From: Malaya genurostris
Taxonomy: Eukaryota; Arthropoda; Insecta; Diptera; Culicidae
DNA: 64,000 nucleotides
Assembly: GCF_030247185.1 (NCBI RefSeq)
Contig: NC_080570.1
Span: 310,001 to 374,000, forward strand
Direction of reading: 5' to 3'
Below the pieces are notes generated by a model, which was not told the origin of the DNA, made no database searches, and was given only the letters and a program-made list of their open reading frames with translations. Shown piece by piece: positions 1 through 11,805 of the stretch. The first letter of the stretch is position 1. Each line of letters begins with the position of its first letter. The translations under genes were made by a program, and so were the position numbers.

Positions 1-3000
1 CTCTTAATGCACCTCTCGTTTCGCCAGCGGACAGAATCTCAAACTGAAACTGTCATAGTTTATCCGTTCTAGGAGATGATTCATGAATTCCTATATCCTT
101 CCGCTGAAAATGGTTTATTTATTATGTGTAAAAGCATTGCGAACTCAGATACACAGGGATAGTTTGTGAAGTGAAATCGTATACACTCTCATTAGTCTCG
201 ACGCATACTGGTTTCCTCCTCGGAATTTGTAGAGTTTCGCATTTATCATGCTGAGTGTGCATAGAATTTTATTAATATCCACAAAGATACACCACATGCC
301 CTGTAATGAAGCACGAGATAGTATGGGGGAGGGCATAACGTGATGAGTAAGACTATTGTCTTTCACGTAGCTTATCTGACCTCAAGTCTTGATGAGGTCC
401 CGCAGATAAAATCAGAATCATTTTTCGGACTCATGTGGTGAGTGACAGAACGGTTAAAAAATCGAAATAAGATCAAAAACGAGTTTATATAAATTTTTAA
501 AATGTTCAAGAGACAGCATTTATGTTTTAGTAATTAGTTTGAAGTCATAAACAGCTATGTTTCATATCTTCACCGGTCAGGAGATGCTGGTATTAACCAA
601 ATAAGTTCAATTTTGTTATTAACTCAAATTTTTGTTGTCTTTTTAGATATACAAATGATATTCGCGCTTCCACAGCTCAACTTAACCCTTAAGAACGGTA
701 TTCACACTGCCGCTGGTTCGATACTAGCGACCTGAAGTTCTTGCGGAACGATTGTGCGTTCCGTGAGTGCAGTGTCTGAAATCAACCCATCGTTGTTGCA
801 TGTAAACGATGATTCCCTGCTAGTGGAAGGCTGAAAGGGGATCTGGCATCGAAAAACTCCAAAAACCTTTCAAATCATGCTGTGTTTTGGTGAACGCGCG
901 AACGACGTACGATGTGTTTTATAGTGTGCTGTTTTCGTTATTTCGTTAGACGTAGTCATGGTCTGTCGATTTTTTTTTGTTTCTTGTACGAGTCGAAACG
1001 AAAAATCGCAAAACAGCAGGAAAAAACGACGACTGGTGAAACCGTGAGGAACACCAACAGGAAAAAATATAACATAGAAATAAGAGACCCTTCGCTATTA
1101 TTATGAAAACTTTTTCTGAGTCGATTTTTTGTGTTATCGTCCCGAATAACACACATCCGGCTTTTCTTCCAACGGTGATACAAACATAATTGTTTAGTGG
1201 TCAAAATTATTCAGCCTGAGTCTAAATCGATAAATAACTGTTGTATATTCATTCGCTAACAATCATTAGCGAGAATCAAATCTTTTAAATATTCCTAATG
1301 AAACTCGTCTTATACCATGTGAAATGACCCACTGTGCTGGTGTTCACGCTTACAAGAGGTTTGCCGCAGTTTCGTTCTGGTAGTGAGATTTCCTGCTGCC
1401 AGGGCATTTTTCGTATCCGCTGGGTTCTAGAATCACTTCTCGCTGGCCTTACTGCATCATACTTTGTGGTGCCACCACCAGTAGAAGTCCCGCATGGTAT
1501 GAGCCATTGGTCTCACTACTTTGGCTGCAGGAACAACTGAGGGTGTCTTGCTGCTTTCACCTCTGTTGAATGTCTGACGTATTTCCGAGAAATATTGTTA
1601 TTGAATATACTTTTCACTTCATATTTTCTGATTTCATTTTCTTACCAACTGTTTTCAATGAAGGCCCATGCAATACGTGTGATGAAATTTTTAAACGTTC
1701 GGGATTGTTTTTCAATGCTAGGCTTTATTCGGTATGTTAGTTTACCAATTAATTTTCAAGTAGTCATAATTCCGAAAAATAAATTCTTCCTAACTTTGCC
1801 CGAAATGTTTTTCTTATTTAGAAATACCTCATATGTTTGGTTGGGTGTGCCAAATCATATCAAAGTGACATTTTCTGTCTTGGCATTTTCATTTAAAGCT
1901 TTTCGTGATCCTCAAAAGCTTTACTAGACATGTACCAATACTACCAAACCAAACCAGAAGAACAGACAAGTGGAGAAGAGTGGCATCGTTCCACTTCTTC
2001 GTTCTAATGTCTGTAGGGGAGTCATAAATTATGTTCATGTCAAAAAATTTCTTAGGAACAAGTCGGAAGACGCTCGAATAAGGAGGACGAAAAGGAGTCG
2101 AGGGTGTGCGGCACATATAAAAAATACATATCGAAGGAGAAGCGAAGGATGGAAAGTTTCATCGTTCCGTATACTGTTAGACCAGTCAGTTCCGTCGAGG
2201 TTTGTCTCTCAGGCCTCCTGGGTAATACTCTGATCCAGTCATATCCCCAACTCATCGAAAGTGGAAATTGAGCGTTTGTGGGAATTTTTAGCACAGATAT
2301 TCGCTTCGGTGCAAACTTTTTGTACGGCTCTTGAAACGATCATGCAGTAGACATTTTTCATCACTGGCTTTAGATTTTCTTTGAAAATTTCAATAACTTT
2401 TTACAAAATAATAGATGTCAAAATAAATTTTTAATTTATCTTATAATTGACACAAGTATAATTTAATTATATTAAACATTATGTCATTGCTGATCTCAAC
2501 AAATATTCGGTAATAAATTTAACCCATTTTACTCCTCCTTCTAACTGATGCGGAATGTACCCTTTTAAAACCCATGCTTGCCTACGAAGTGGAATGAGGG
2601 CTAACGGTCTAAATTTCTGTAATCTCGAATTAATAGAAGCATTAAAAAAAACTTGCAATTGGCGAGGCTTAAAATGCTCATAATATTATATATAAAATTA
2701 ATAATTACGAATAACTATGTATTACTACTAAGCAAAAGACAGATTTAAAAAGGTCAAAATTTGAAATTACAAAAATAAAGCTCAATAACTAGCGCACAAA
2801 AACATTGATTCCGCAGCAAGGTCATTCGTTATTGACTTCGAACGCTGTCGTATTTGCCCTTCGTTACTATAAATATAAAACATGTTTCATCGAAATGCAC
2901 ATCAACCTAAAGAAGGTGATTAAGATTTAACTCAACAAAATAATAATGCAATACACATTCAATTCGCTTACAAGAGCGTGAAAATTCAATTCGCAGCTGA

Positions 3001-3108
3001 CAACAACAACACTATGTTGAACATGAATACATCAAGTACAACCGTGATCGAGGAGGACTCTGCAAAAGAAGTGCGCGTGTTTGATATTCTTCCTGATGCT
3101 GGATGGAA
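1..3108. other. AT-rich unique DNA, no recognised gene
   Basis: I see no transposon protein, RNA gene or long ORF here. The interval 690-1110 is less AT-rich than its surroundings and could be an untranslated exon or regulatory DNA, but nothing in it proves this. A 70-codon frame at 2978-3190 (start MKIQFAADNNN) runs straight into the repeat that begins near 3109, so its last third is repeat-derived and it is probably not a gene. Confidence 0.5.
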
Positions 3109-3975
3109 ACGCTGTGTGCTAGGCGGTGGTGTTTTCATCTTCTGTGCCAGCATGTACCGATGCGTACCGGTTTTGCTTCATTTTGTATGACAGTTGGAAA
3201 GTTTTAATACTCATCCCTTTATAATTTCGGATGAAATAGCACATTATCTTTTAAGACACTCATGATTTGTGGAAATCGGTTCAACCGTTGCTGAGAAATC
3301 GAAGTGAGTAGTAGTCCCAAAGTAGGTTCATACATCCACTAACTAACAAGATCTGCCAACTAGATGAATTTACCAGCTAGTTCTATAAAAATTTGCACAC
3401 TTTTGAAAAAATACTCATGAAATCGAAGATTGTTCACTTAATACCGGAACCAAAAGTCGGATCTGGATTAACTTTTCGGTGGCTTTTTGAATAATTTCAA
3501 AACCTTTTATTTGCATCTTAGTTTGTCAAAATTTGTGAAGAAATTTTCTAGAAAATTGAGTGGTCATTTTCTTATAGATTTGCACATATTGGCTTGTAAT
3601 TCTGGAATCGAAAGTAGGATAAAGATACAATTCAATAGCGAGCTATGATACCATAAGACCTTTCGTTTGAATTTAAGTTTGTGAAAATCGGTTGCGCTAT
3701 CTCTGAGAAAAGTTAGTTTTTTTGTGCATATCATCCTGTAATTCCGGAACCAGAAATCGGATCGGCATAAAATTCAATATCTGTTCAGCCATCTCTGAGA
3801 AAATCGAGTGACATTATTTGTCACATACACACACACTTACATATATTCACACACAGGCATTTTGAGATCTCCACAAACTGAGCCGAATGATATATGACAT
3901 ATTCGGGCCTCCTTTTAAACGTCGGTTTTCACAGTGATTGCTTAGCCTTTCTACATGAGAAAGGCAAAATAAAAC
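3109..3975 (+). repeat. Abundant mosquito-type repeat, long copy A
   Basis: This segment is colinear with 39226-40030. Both start with a CTAGGCGGTG block and share, in order, ACCGGTTTTGC, GTATGACAGTT, AGTAGTC-CAAAGTAG, GCCAACTAGATGAA, AAAAATACTCATGAAAT, GTGAAAATCGGTT, GCCATCTCTGAGAAAATCG and a CA-rich stretch (3824-3836). It ends with GTCGGTTTTCACAGTGATTG and ATGAGAAAGGCAAAA. No protein is encoded. The phrase around 'aaaatcggtt...gccatctctgagaaaat' recurs within the copy, so the repeat is internally modular. Its class is not settled; the shared ends suggest a non-autonomous transposon. Confidence 0.8.
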
Positions 3976-4467
3976 TTATTAACAAATTAAAATAAACTTT
4001 CCTACGTTATCTTACAAATTATGTACAGAAAAAGTGTTCAAATCGGTGCAATAGTTATCAAACTACGAGTTAAAATCGTGAATGGGTTGAAAACGTGACA
4101 CTTTAAAATGTTTAGTACTAAACGTTCATAAGCGAATTTATACTCTATACTCGTACCAAATACGCAGTGAGTATATAAGGATTTATATACTTACGTTGAA
4201 ATTTTTACAGAAAGAACTGGTGAGTGAGATAAGTTATTACACAGAGAGAGAAACATCTGCAGGTGACAATACCGGACAGGTAGGTATTTAAATCCGACAG
4301 GTATGAAAACATTCGTAACTTCGTAGTCGACTTAAAATTTTGATACAATATTCTTGAGATAAAATGCATTTAATAAAAAAAAGACAACTATCCACAAAAA
4401 CATTTATAACATAAACTACTACTAGATAGGATTAAACACTTCTCGGAAAATGTCTCTCCTGGACAGT
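3976..4467. other. AT-rich spacer, nothing recognised
   Basis: This is short unique DNA between the long repeat copy and the fold-back element. I see no ORF, RNA gene or repeat in it. Confidence 0.5.
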
Positions 4468-4476
4468 GCACCGTAC
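4468..4476. repeat. Target-site duplication, left copy
   Basis: The 9-mer GCACCGTAC directly abuts the left end of the fold-back element and is repeated exactly at 5298-5306 on its right side. Confidence 0.8.
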
Positions 4477-5297
4477 GGGAGCGGGTCATATCGCCGAAAG
4501 CCATTTCGCCGAAAGTCGTTTCGCCGAAAGTAGTTTCGCCGAATGCCATTTTGCCGAAAGTCGTTTCGCCGAATAGGTCATTTCGCCGAAAGGGTCATTT
4601 CGCCGAAAGGGTCATTTGGCCGAAAGGGTTATTTTGCCGTAAGGGTCATACCTCCTGCATGTTATGTCGCCTGTATAACTGATGTGGCGCAGCCACATAA
4701 CCGAAGCCAGCTGAGTCGGCCGCCGACCCGCCGTCGGAAGCGGCGGCCTCTTGCATACAAACCTGTAACCGCCTTGTTTGCCCGGTCTACTCAAAGCTAG
4801 GTTTCTTTGCTTTAGCTAGGTCCGAACGAGCGGTAGCGAGGTCGGACAACACATGAACTAAAACGATGTGGCGTAGCCGCATTAGCATTTTTTCATTTTC
4901 ACTTAATAAACGGAAAATACCACCTACATTTGCCTGGTAGATACACCTATGCAATTACTTTGATGCTTACTAGCTAATAGTCTACAAGTTTTCTTGGGAA
5001 CTACTTTCTGAGGTTCATGAATCAATCTTTATTCAAGATTACAACAATCAATCATTATTCAAGAAGTACAATAGTAAGTTAACAAAACGGGCGTTAACAC
5101 TATCATCTTTCGTTTGTCTTTAATTTAAATCAATTCTAATTAGGATTTCAAGAAGATTTCAGGATTCGGCGAAATGACCCTTTCGGCGAAATGGCTTTCG
5201 GCGAAGTGACCCATTCGGCGAAATGTCATTCGACGAAATAACCCTTTCGGCGAAACGGCTTTCGGCGAAATGGCTTTCGGCGAAATGACCCTGATCC
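4477..5297. mobile_element. Fold-back DNA transposon with TTTCGCCGAAAG arrays (non-autonomous)
   Basis: The two ends are inverted copies: of the first 39 bases, 34 match the reverse complement of the last 39. Inside each end lies an array of roughly 16-19-bp units with the core TTTCGCCGAAAG, separated by GGGTCA, CCA or TCG spacers. About ten degenerate units lie on the left (4486-4650) and about eight on the right (5166-5290). A 9-bp duplication (GCACCGTAC) flanks the whole 821-bp unit. No transposase is encoded; the frames through it merely translate the array. The 9-bp duplication argues against Tc1/mariner (TA); superfamilies making 8-10-bp duplications are possible and I do not assign one. 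The core is described separately. Confidence 0.8.
4660..4885. repeat. GC-rich palindromic core of the fold-back element
   Basis: This stretch is clearly richer in G+C than the surrounding DNA and is built of short hairpins. ATGTGGC/GCCACAT lies at 4683-4699, and a degenerate relative (GATGTGGCGTAGCCGCAT) lies near 4865-4882. GGCCGCC/GGCGGCC lies at about 4719-4749. GTCCGA/TCGGAC encloses AGCGGTAGCGAGG near 4820-4847. There is no credible ORF. It looks compositionally foreign to the window but lies fully inside the element. Confidence 0.65.
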
Positions 5298-5306
5298 GCA
5301 CCGTAC
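5298..5306. repeat. Target-site duplication, right copy
   Basis: Exact second copy of GCACCGTAC, directly after the right end of the fold-back element. Confidence 0.8.
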
Positions 5307-5702
5307 AAGAGCACTGCCCTGTCGCATTGTAATACTTTCAGTTCCACTCATGCGAAGAAATAAACAAACATCTACAATCTATTTTTTAACTTTTTCCATT
5401 TCGGGTGTCATAAACCCTAGACATATTTCCACAAATTTGTTGCGTAATTAATAGTTTTAGGGAAATATTTATGATAAAAATATCTTTGTTTTTACAACAA
5501 AGTACTTTAAAAGACGAGTAATAGGCAAAATTATACGGCGACTCTACTAATGAGTTGACAACAATCAATATAACAATAATAATAAGAATGATGAACTCAC
5601 TTTTGTTCTTGTTCAAACTATACAAAATTAACAACATTATTATTATTATATTTTTCGACTACTTTTTTCAGTATAAATAGACAATCTGCTTCAATCCATC
5701 TT
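5307..5702. other. AT-rich spacer, nothing recognised
   Basis: Low-complexity AT-rich DNA with TAT/AAT runs near 5570-5650. I see no gene or recognisable element. Confidence 0.5.
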
Positions 5703-5897
5703 GTTGATGCCTTTCTCACGTTACTTATATTCTCAAGTTAATTACAGAGAACTTTGTCAAACTAGTTTTCTTTCACTCCATATTTAAAATTAAAAAAAAT
5801 GTTACTTCTCACGTTACTTATATTCTCAAGTATATTACAGAGAACTTTGTCAAACTAGTTTTCTTTTACTCTATATTTAAAATTAAAAAAAATGTTT
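5703..5897 (+). repeat. Repeat terminus plus 93-bp tandem duplication
   Basis: GATGCCTTTCTCACGTTACT at 5706-5725 matches the reverse complement of the repeat ends near 20690 and 55955 (ATGAGAAAGGCATCA type), so this looks like the outer end of the abundant repeat. From 5713 a unit of about 93 bp is repeated in tandem (second copy from 5806) with only a few mismatches. It includes ACAGAGAACTTTGTCAAACT and ends in an A-run followed by TGTT. Confidence 0.75.
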
Positions 5898-8800
5898 TGT
5901 CATCAACTTACAAGACTCAAATTATCGTTGTGATTGCTGCATAAGATTTGAACCTAAATCACTTTTTTGCGATAGGATAAATGATTTGTATAACGACTTT
6001 AAAAATTAAAATTTGTAAAAATATATTCTAATGATAACAAAATAAAATTTGATTTTTACTTGTAGGAATTTTATTAAATTCATTGTCTACCCCTAAAGGA
6101 ACAATTTAATGCACAATAAACAGTAAGAGGCATTTTTGATATCTATGCATCTTTCTCATCAAATTTGTTAAAACACACATTGCCCAAAATCTACAATGAA
6201 ATGTTTTTGGATTAGTTTCAAAGAAGTATCAAAATGGTTTGCGGTTCCCTTTCGACAAACGGTGGACTATAAAAATATTTCAACCTCTTGAACTAATGTA
6301 ACACAAAATACTTCATGCGCTGCCCAGCATAAGATTTTCTTATTCTGCAATGGTGACTGACTCTTTTAGCAAACATTTATCTTAATCAAGTTGTTTTTAG
6401 TTCAACTTTCTGCAGGCAAAGCAAAGGAAAGAGTAAAAGTTTTTTTTTCGACGTTGCCTGTAACTTGACGCTTTTGTCAAGAAAAGAAGAAAATGCAATG
6501 CACACCTTCGACTCGCATTGCTTCCAAAGGTCGCAAAAGTATTTATTTGATCCTCGACGCTCCTCCGAGCAAGTTGGTGAACTAAATGTGGGTTGTACCT
6601 CTGTGAAAGTTAAGACATCCTAATGTGATTTATGCTTGCAACACTTCAATCCCATTTGAAAGAGTGTATGTGCATCAACTGATCCGCAAAAACTATAGAG
6701 AGTGAAAAGTTAAAGCTGGGTGGATACAGATTGTAAAATAGGGTGAAATCGTTTTTGAAACCGACGGAACTACAAATGTCTAGAGAGAAGATTCTTTTTT
6801 TTTTGAAGGCACAAACGGGGCTCTGTTTTTAATTTAATTTAAATTGTTGATACTACGGCGACGAAAGCCAACTAAATGAATATGTGAGAAAAATCGACTG
6901 GTGTTTTTATTTAAATTGTATGTCAATGATATTGCTTTTATTTCTTGTGCGAGTACGATTTGTGCATCGATTCCTCCAGGGTTTCGATAGCATCTGTGAA
7001 AAACGTGACTTGAATGTAATTTATCAATATTTTACCTCCTTTTGTCGCCGAAGACCCACTGCTGCACGGACATCACCACGACTCGACGTTTTGCTCTCTT
7101 CTTCAGCAATGTGTGTGTGTTTATTTCTATCAATATTTTTCCGGAACACCTTCATTTCCTTATGATGCTTTTACTCGATACCTCGATCATATGGAAATAA
7201 ATACAAATATCCAGCAGAAACGAAATGTAAATCTTCCGATTCCGTCGTTCGTTCGATTCGATTTGCTTACAGTGCTGAATCGAAACGGTCATGCTTATAT
7301 GTATTTACAACTTTTCTCTCGACTCCTTTTGCCGCTGCCTCATGAATATTTATTTGCGCAACATTTTAAATCAAATAAACACTTGCACTGATTGCAAGTT
7401 GAATTGAGGAGCAATATCAATCAAATTAGCAAGTTGTAAAATTTATTACTCCGATTTCTTAGATTTAGACGATATCGCATTACTAACATTTCAGAGCTCA
7501 AAAGTTCTACACTTCAGAACGTTAAAATTATTTTAGTCACTTTCTTTTGCAACTGAACAATGAATAGAATTAGCAGAAAAGTAAAGAATTTGGTAATTAG
7601 ATATTAGTTGTTAATTTTATAAAAATGTGCGATTCAGATAGATTGACACTTTTAAAATGTGCTGCCAAATAGGGACGAATTTTCGCCCACGTATCTCTGA
7701 TTGTAGAACAATTTGCAAGGGAATCAGAACGGTACGGTGTCTGACGAACGTTAATAGCAAACAGCGACGAGTTGGGATGTCTCCAAGATCTGAAGAATGT
7801 TTTGCTACTTTTATCGTTCTCTTTTATAGCACAAGAAGAACGTTAGCGCTGTGAGTAAAGCAGTCCAAAACTGAATTTAATTAATTCTGCTTTCTGGGTG
7901 TTACGATCTAATCTCTTTTATTTCTTTTCGTTTTTTTTTCAACTACTGTGGTGTCCTAATTTGATCGAAAAGCTTAAGTTTTAATGAATTAAATGGAAAG
8001 ATTTTCGTTACTCGATTTTCCTATTCTGCTTTGTCGCATCAGAGCAGAAGCTATCGAAAGTGCGACAAACAAAAATGTTTCGATTAAATAAAGTGTTTTT
8101 CTCGGTAGTAACTAAAAAAGGATGCTTCGCAGGCATCCATTGGATGTCAAACATATGTCGGGGAAAGCAAAACGAGCATTGCAGAATTATTTCAATATCA
8201 AACTGAACGGGTTGCAGTCGGAGTAAAGCCTGTACTAGTTTGAAAAAGTTCCCCTTCTCGGGTGATAGAGCTTCATATGTGATGCCGTTGGTAAAGTTAT
8301 AAAAGTTTCAATTAAAATTAAAACAAATGAACAGATGCCAGTCAAGTGTATTGTCGGTCTGCGTCTTTCAGCTTGTCGGCATGTCTGTCATTGGGACATA
8401 CTTCAAGTTGAATCAACCAGTTTCCTACCAATGGCTGCACTCCATATCTTACCGAATGTCGCATGAAGAATGATACGCGAACAGAACAAACATAAAATTC
8501 GAGTAAAGAAGCATAAGCCAAGCTCCGTTCTCTCCGGGATATCGCAAATAAAAGAAAACCGAGCAAAGGCATGCGATTGTCGGAGATCAAAAACAATTTA
8601 GCGACAGCAGTTGTACACGATATAAATTATAAGATACAACTAAATAATTTCTCATACCATCAGAGATCAGAGTTTTGTCGTTTGTCTACACGCAAGTTTA
8701 GATGGATTATGATATATCCCCAAACTATATTTCAAAGTATGAAATCAAGCTTACTTTGTCTCTCAATGTTAAGTCATAATCTCACATCACATAACTATGG

Positions 8801-9295
8801 AGATTATTCCGTTCAATAGCAGACAAAATATCGGCATTGGAACAGTCTTTCTGATTCAACAAACCTCCGATTCTTAGTGCTCGAACATACGACAACTGGC
8901 TTGTAAAAGACCAGTACCCTATGCAGTGAACCACCAATTAAAGCAAAAACCGATCCGATATCATACGGTAGCTTCTATACGAGTCTAACGTTATTCAAAT
9001 CGGCCTAAAACGTGCTTTGTCGGTTACGTTGCAATTTGATCGGGCAAAATATTCGAATGTATTATGTGGTCATATCTTAGTTTTTCAAGTGTATAAACTA
9101 ATGGAATGGTGCAAAAGTTCGCTGTTGCAATAACAGAATTTTATTTTAATTCAATTAATCCTAAAATACCGACAAAAGTTAGTCTGAAGATTGGCTATGA
9201 ATTTCATCTGTGTGGGATTCTGATACATTTTTGTGAAAGTCTTTGAGTCCACGAACAAATATGAGATCTCTCTCTGTTCAATTCATTAGCACAGT
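5898..9295. other. Unique AT-rich DNA, no recognised gene
   Basis: I find no transposon protein or RNA gene. Several 60-95 codon frames exist (for example 6884-7391 and 8342-8819), but they overlap on both strands, lack recognisable motifs and look like chance. A short TG run lies at 7110-7120. Confidence 0.5.
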
Positions 9296-10319
<1,024 letters not shown>

Positions 10320-10320
<1 letters not shown>

Positions 10321-10952
10321 GAAGCGGAAACCGGGGACTAGTAGTCCCAAAGTAGTTTTATATAATCACTAACTAATAAGATCCGTCAACTAGATCAATT
10401 AAACAGTAAGGTTTTAAAAAATGTGCACCTCGTTTCGCAATCGTCTGTGAAAAAATTCTCATGAAATTGAAAAGTTTCACCAATCGCACTGTAATACCGG
10501 AACCGGAAGTTGGATCTGGATTTCGGGGACTTTTTAAAGAATATCAAGACCTTCTATTTCCTTCTTAGTTTGTGAAAATTGATTAAGAAATTTCCGAGAA
10601 AATTGATTGCATATTTTTTCATAAATTTTCAGATATTTCCTTGTAATTCCGGAACCGGAAGTGGGATCCAAATAAAACTCAGAAAAATTGTATAAGGCTA
10701 TAAGACCTTTCATTTAAATCTAAGTTTGTGAAAATCGGCTCTGCCATCTTTGAGAAACCTGTGTAACTATTTTGTTTCTTTTTTTGGTGCATATTACCCT
10801 GTAATTCCAGAACCGGAAGTTGTATCCATATGAAACTCAGGAACTTTGTATGGGACTTGAAGACATTTCATTTGAATCTAAGTTTGTGAAAAACGGTTCA
10901 GCCATCTCTGAGAAAATTGAGTGACATTATTTGTCACACACACACACACACA
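10320..10952 (+). repeat. Abundant repeat, plus-strand copy truncated at its CA tract
   Basis: Colinear with 3303-3836 and 39508-39900: ACTAGTAGTCCCAAAGTAG, ATACCGGAACCGGAAGTTGG, GTGAAAAACGGTTCAGCCAT and GAGTGACATTATTTGTCACA occur in that order. The copy stops abruptly in the CA run at 10937-10952, where the DD37E transposase remnant begins. The GTCGGTTTTCACAG end seen in other copies is absent. Confidence 0.75.
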
Positions 10953-11648
10953 GAAGACAAAAGGATTCTTGTGGCTTCGAATCATGGGTAGAAGTCGTTT
11001 TTGTAAACATTCCTTGATGTATATTTCTCTGTTCATTGAAGCAGTGGTGATGAAGGGTTTCGAAATCTTACCGCAGCTACAAATTGCTTACCAAACCATA
11101 GCTTTCTTACCAAATTTTTCGACTTCAATCGATGTCTCGGTTTAACACTTGCCCTTCTCGCACCGTATAATATTGTGGTCCCGGCAACGATTTGTAATCG
11201 AGTTTCACGTAGGTTTCGTCGTCCATGATTATGCAGTTCAAATTTCCAGCAAGAATCGTATTGTACAGCTTTCGAAACCTCGGCCTGATCGATGCTTCTT
11301 GTTTCGGACTACGTTTTGGTTGTTTCTGCTTCTTATAGGTTCGAAGATTCAAACGTTCTTTATCACGAAGAACATTTGACTTCGAAGTGCTCACTTTTTT
11401 GGCCACATCCCGAACTGAAACCTCGAACGCCTTCAGTTTATCCAACTGAGGGTTAGCAGGACTTTTTTTTGACCCGTATTCGGTTTATCCTCAAAGGTGT
11501 TATCCTCACCGAACTTCCTGATTGCATTTCGCACGGCTTTTTCACTTACTCCTTCCATTTTTGCTATCTTTCTCAGTGACAGTCCGTGTTCGCTAATGCA
11601 CCATTTGTACAAAATTTTTCGACGTTGTTCTGCTGAAAGTCCACGCAT
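10953..11648 (-). pseudogene. DD37E ITm transposase remnant
   Basis: The frame opens at ATG 11648 with MRGLSAEQRRKILYKWC, a helix-turn-helix DNA-binding start also seen in the 53.5-kb copy (RKKILHTWC). The first part (about 70 residues, IAKMEGVSEKAV) runs into a frameshift at a T8 run (11463-11470). The second frame carries VRDVAKKV, TYKKQKQPKRSPKQ and the first catalytic aspartate in IIMDDETYVK, then LPGPQYYT. Another frameshift follows NRDID (near 11130), with KFGKKAMVW after it, then a stop where a glutamine would be expected, then ICSCGKISKPF and YIKECLQKRLLPMIRS. Homology ends at FVF, just before the WPD block holding the second catalytic aspartate. Two frameshifts, a stop and the 3' loss make it inactive. 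Confidence 0.85.
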
Positions 11649-11805
11649 TTCGAAACAAACTAATGAAAACGAATAAACAACTGCACAAGTGGTTAGAGAA
11701 GAGTGTAAACAACAGAACGCAGTCATAAAAATTGACAGATTATGAACCATTCCGAAATGGCAGCGGTTTTTGGTTGCGTCCATACTTTCTGGGACAGTCT
11801 TTACA
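10953..11805 (-). mobile_element. DD37E ITm (IS630-Tc1-mariner) element, 3'-truncated
   Basis: A terminal-repeat-like sequence lies at 11771-11799 (minus strand GACTGTCCCAGAAAGTATGG...), followed by a short leader and the transposase remnant. The other end is missing: coding homology stops in a CA tract at 10953, so the terminal third of the gene and the second inverted repeat are lost. It is assigned to the DD37E type by its similarity to the copy at 53561-54487, where that spacing can be counted. Confidence 0.7.

Noticed and set aside
2978..3190. 70-codon plus frame as a gene
   Set aside because: Its last third is the start of the abundant repeat (also at 39226) and no domain is recognised.
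4543..4800. 85-codon frame with FRRKGHFAE-type repeats, and the matching minus frame at 5159-5347
   Set aside because: They are translations of the TTTCGCCGAAAG arrays in the fold-back element ends.
4660..4885. Possible bacterial insert because of GC-rich palindromes
   Set aside because: The segment lies inside a transposon with a target duplication and has no ORF, so it is treated as element sequence.
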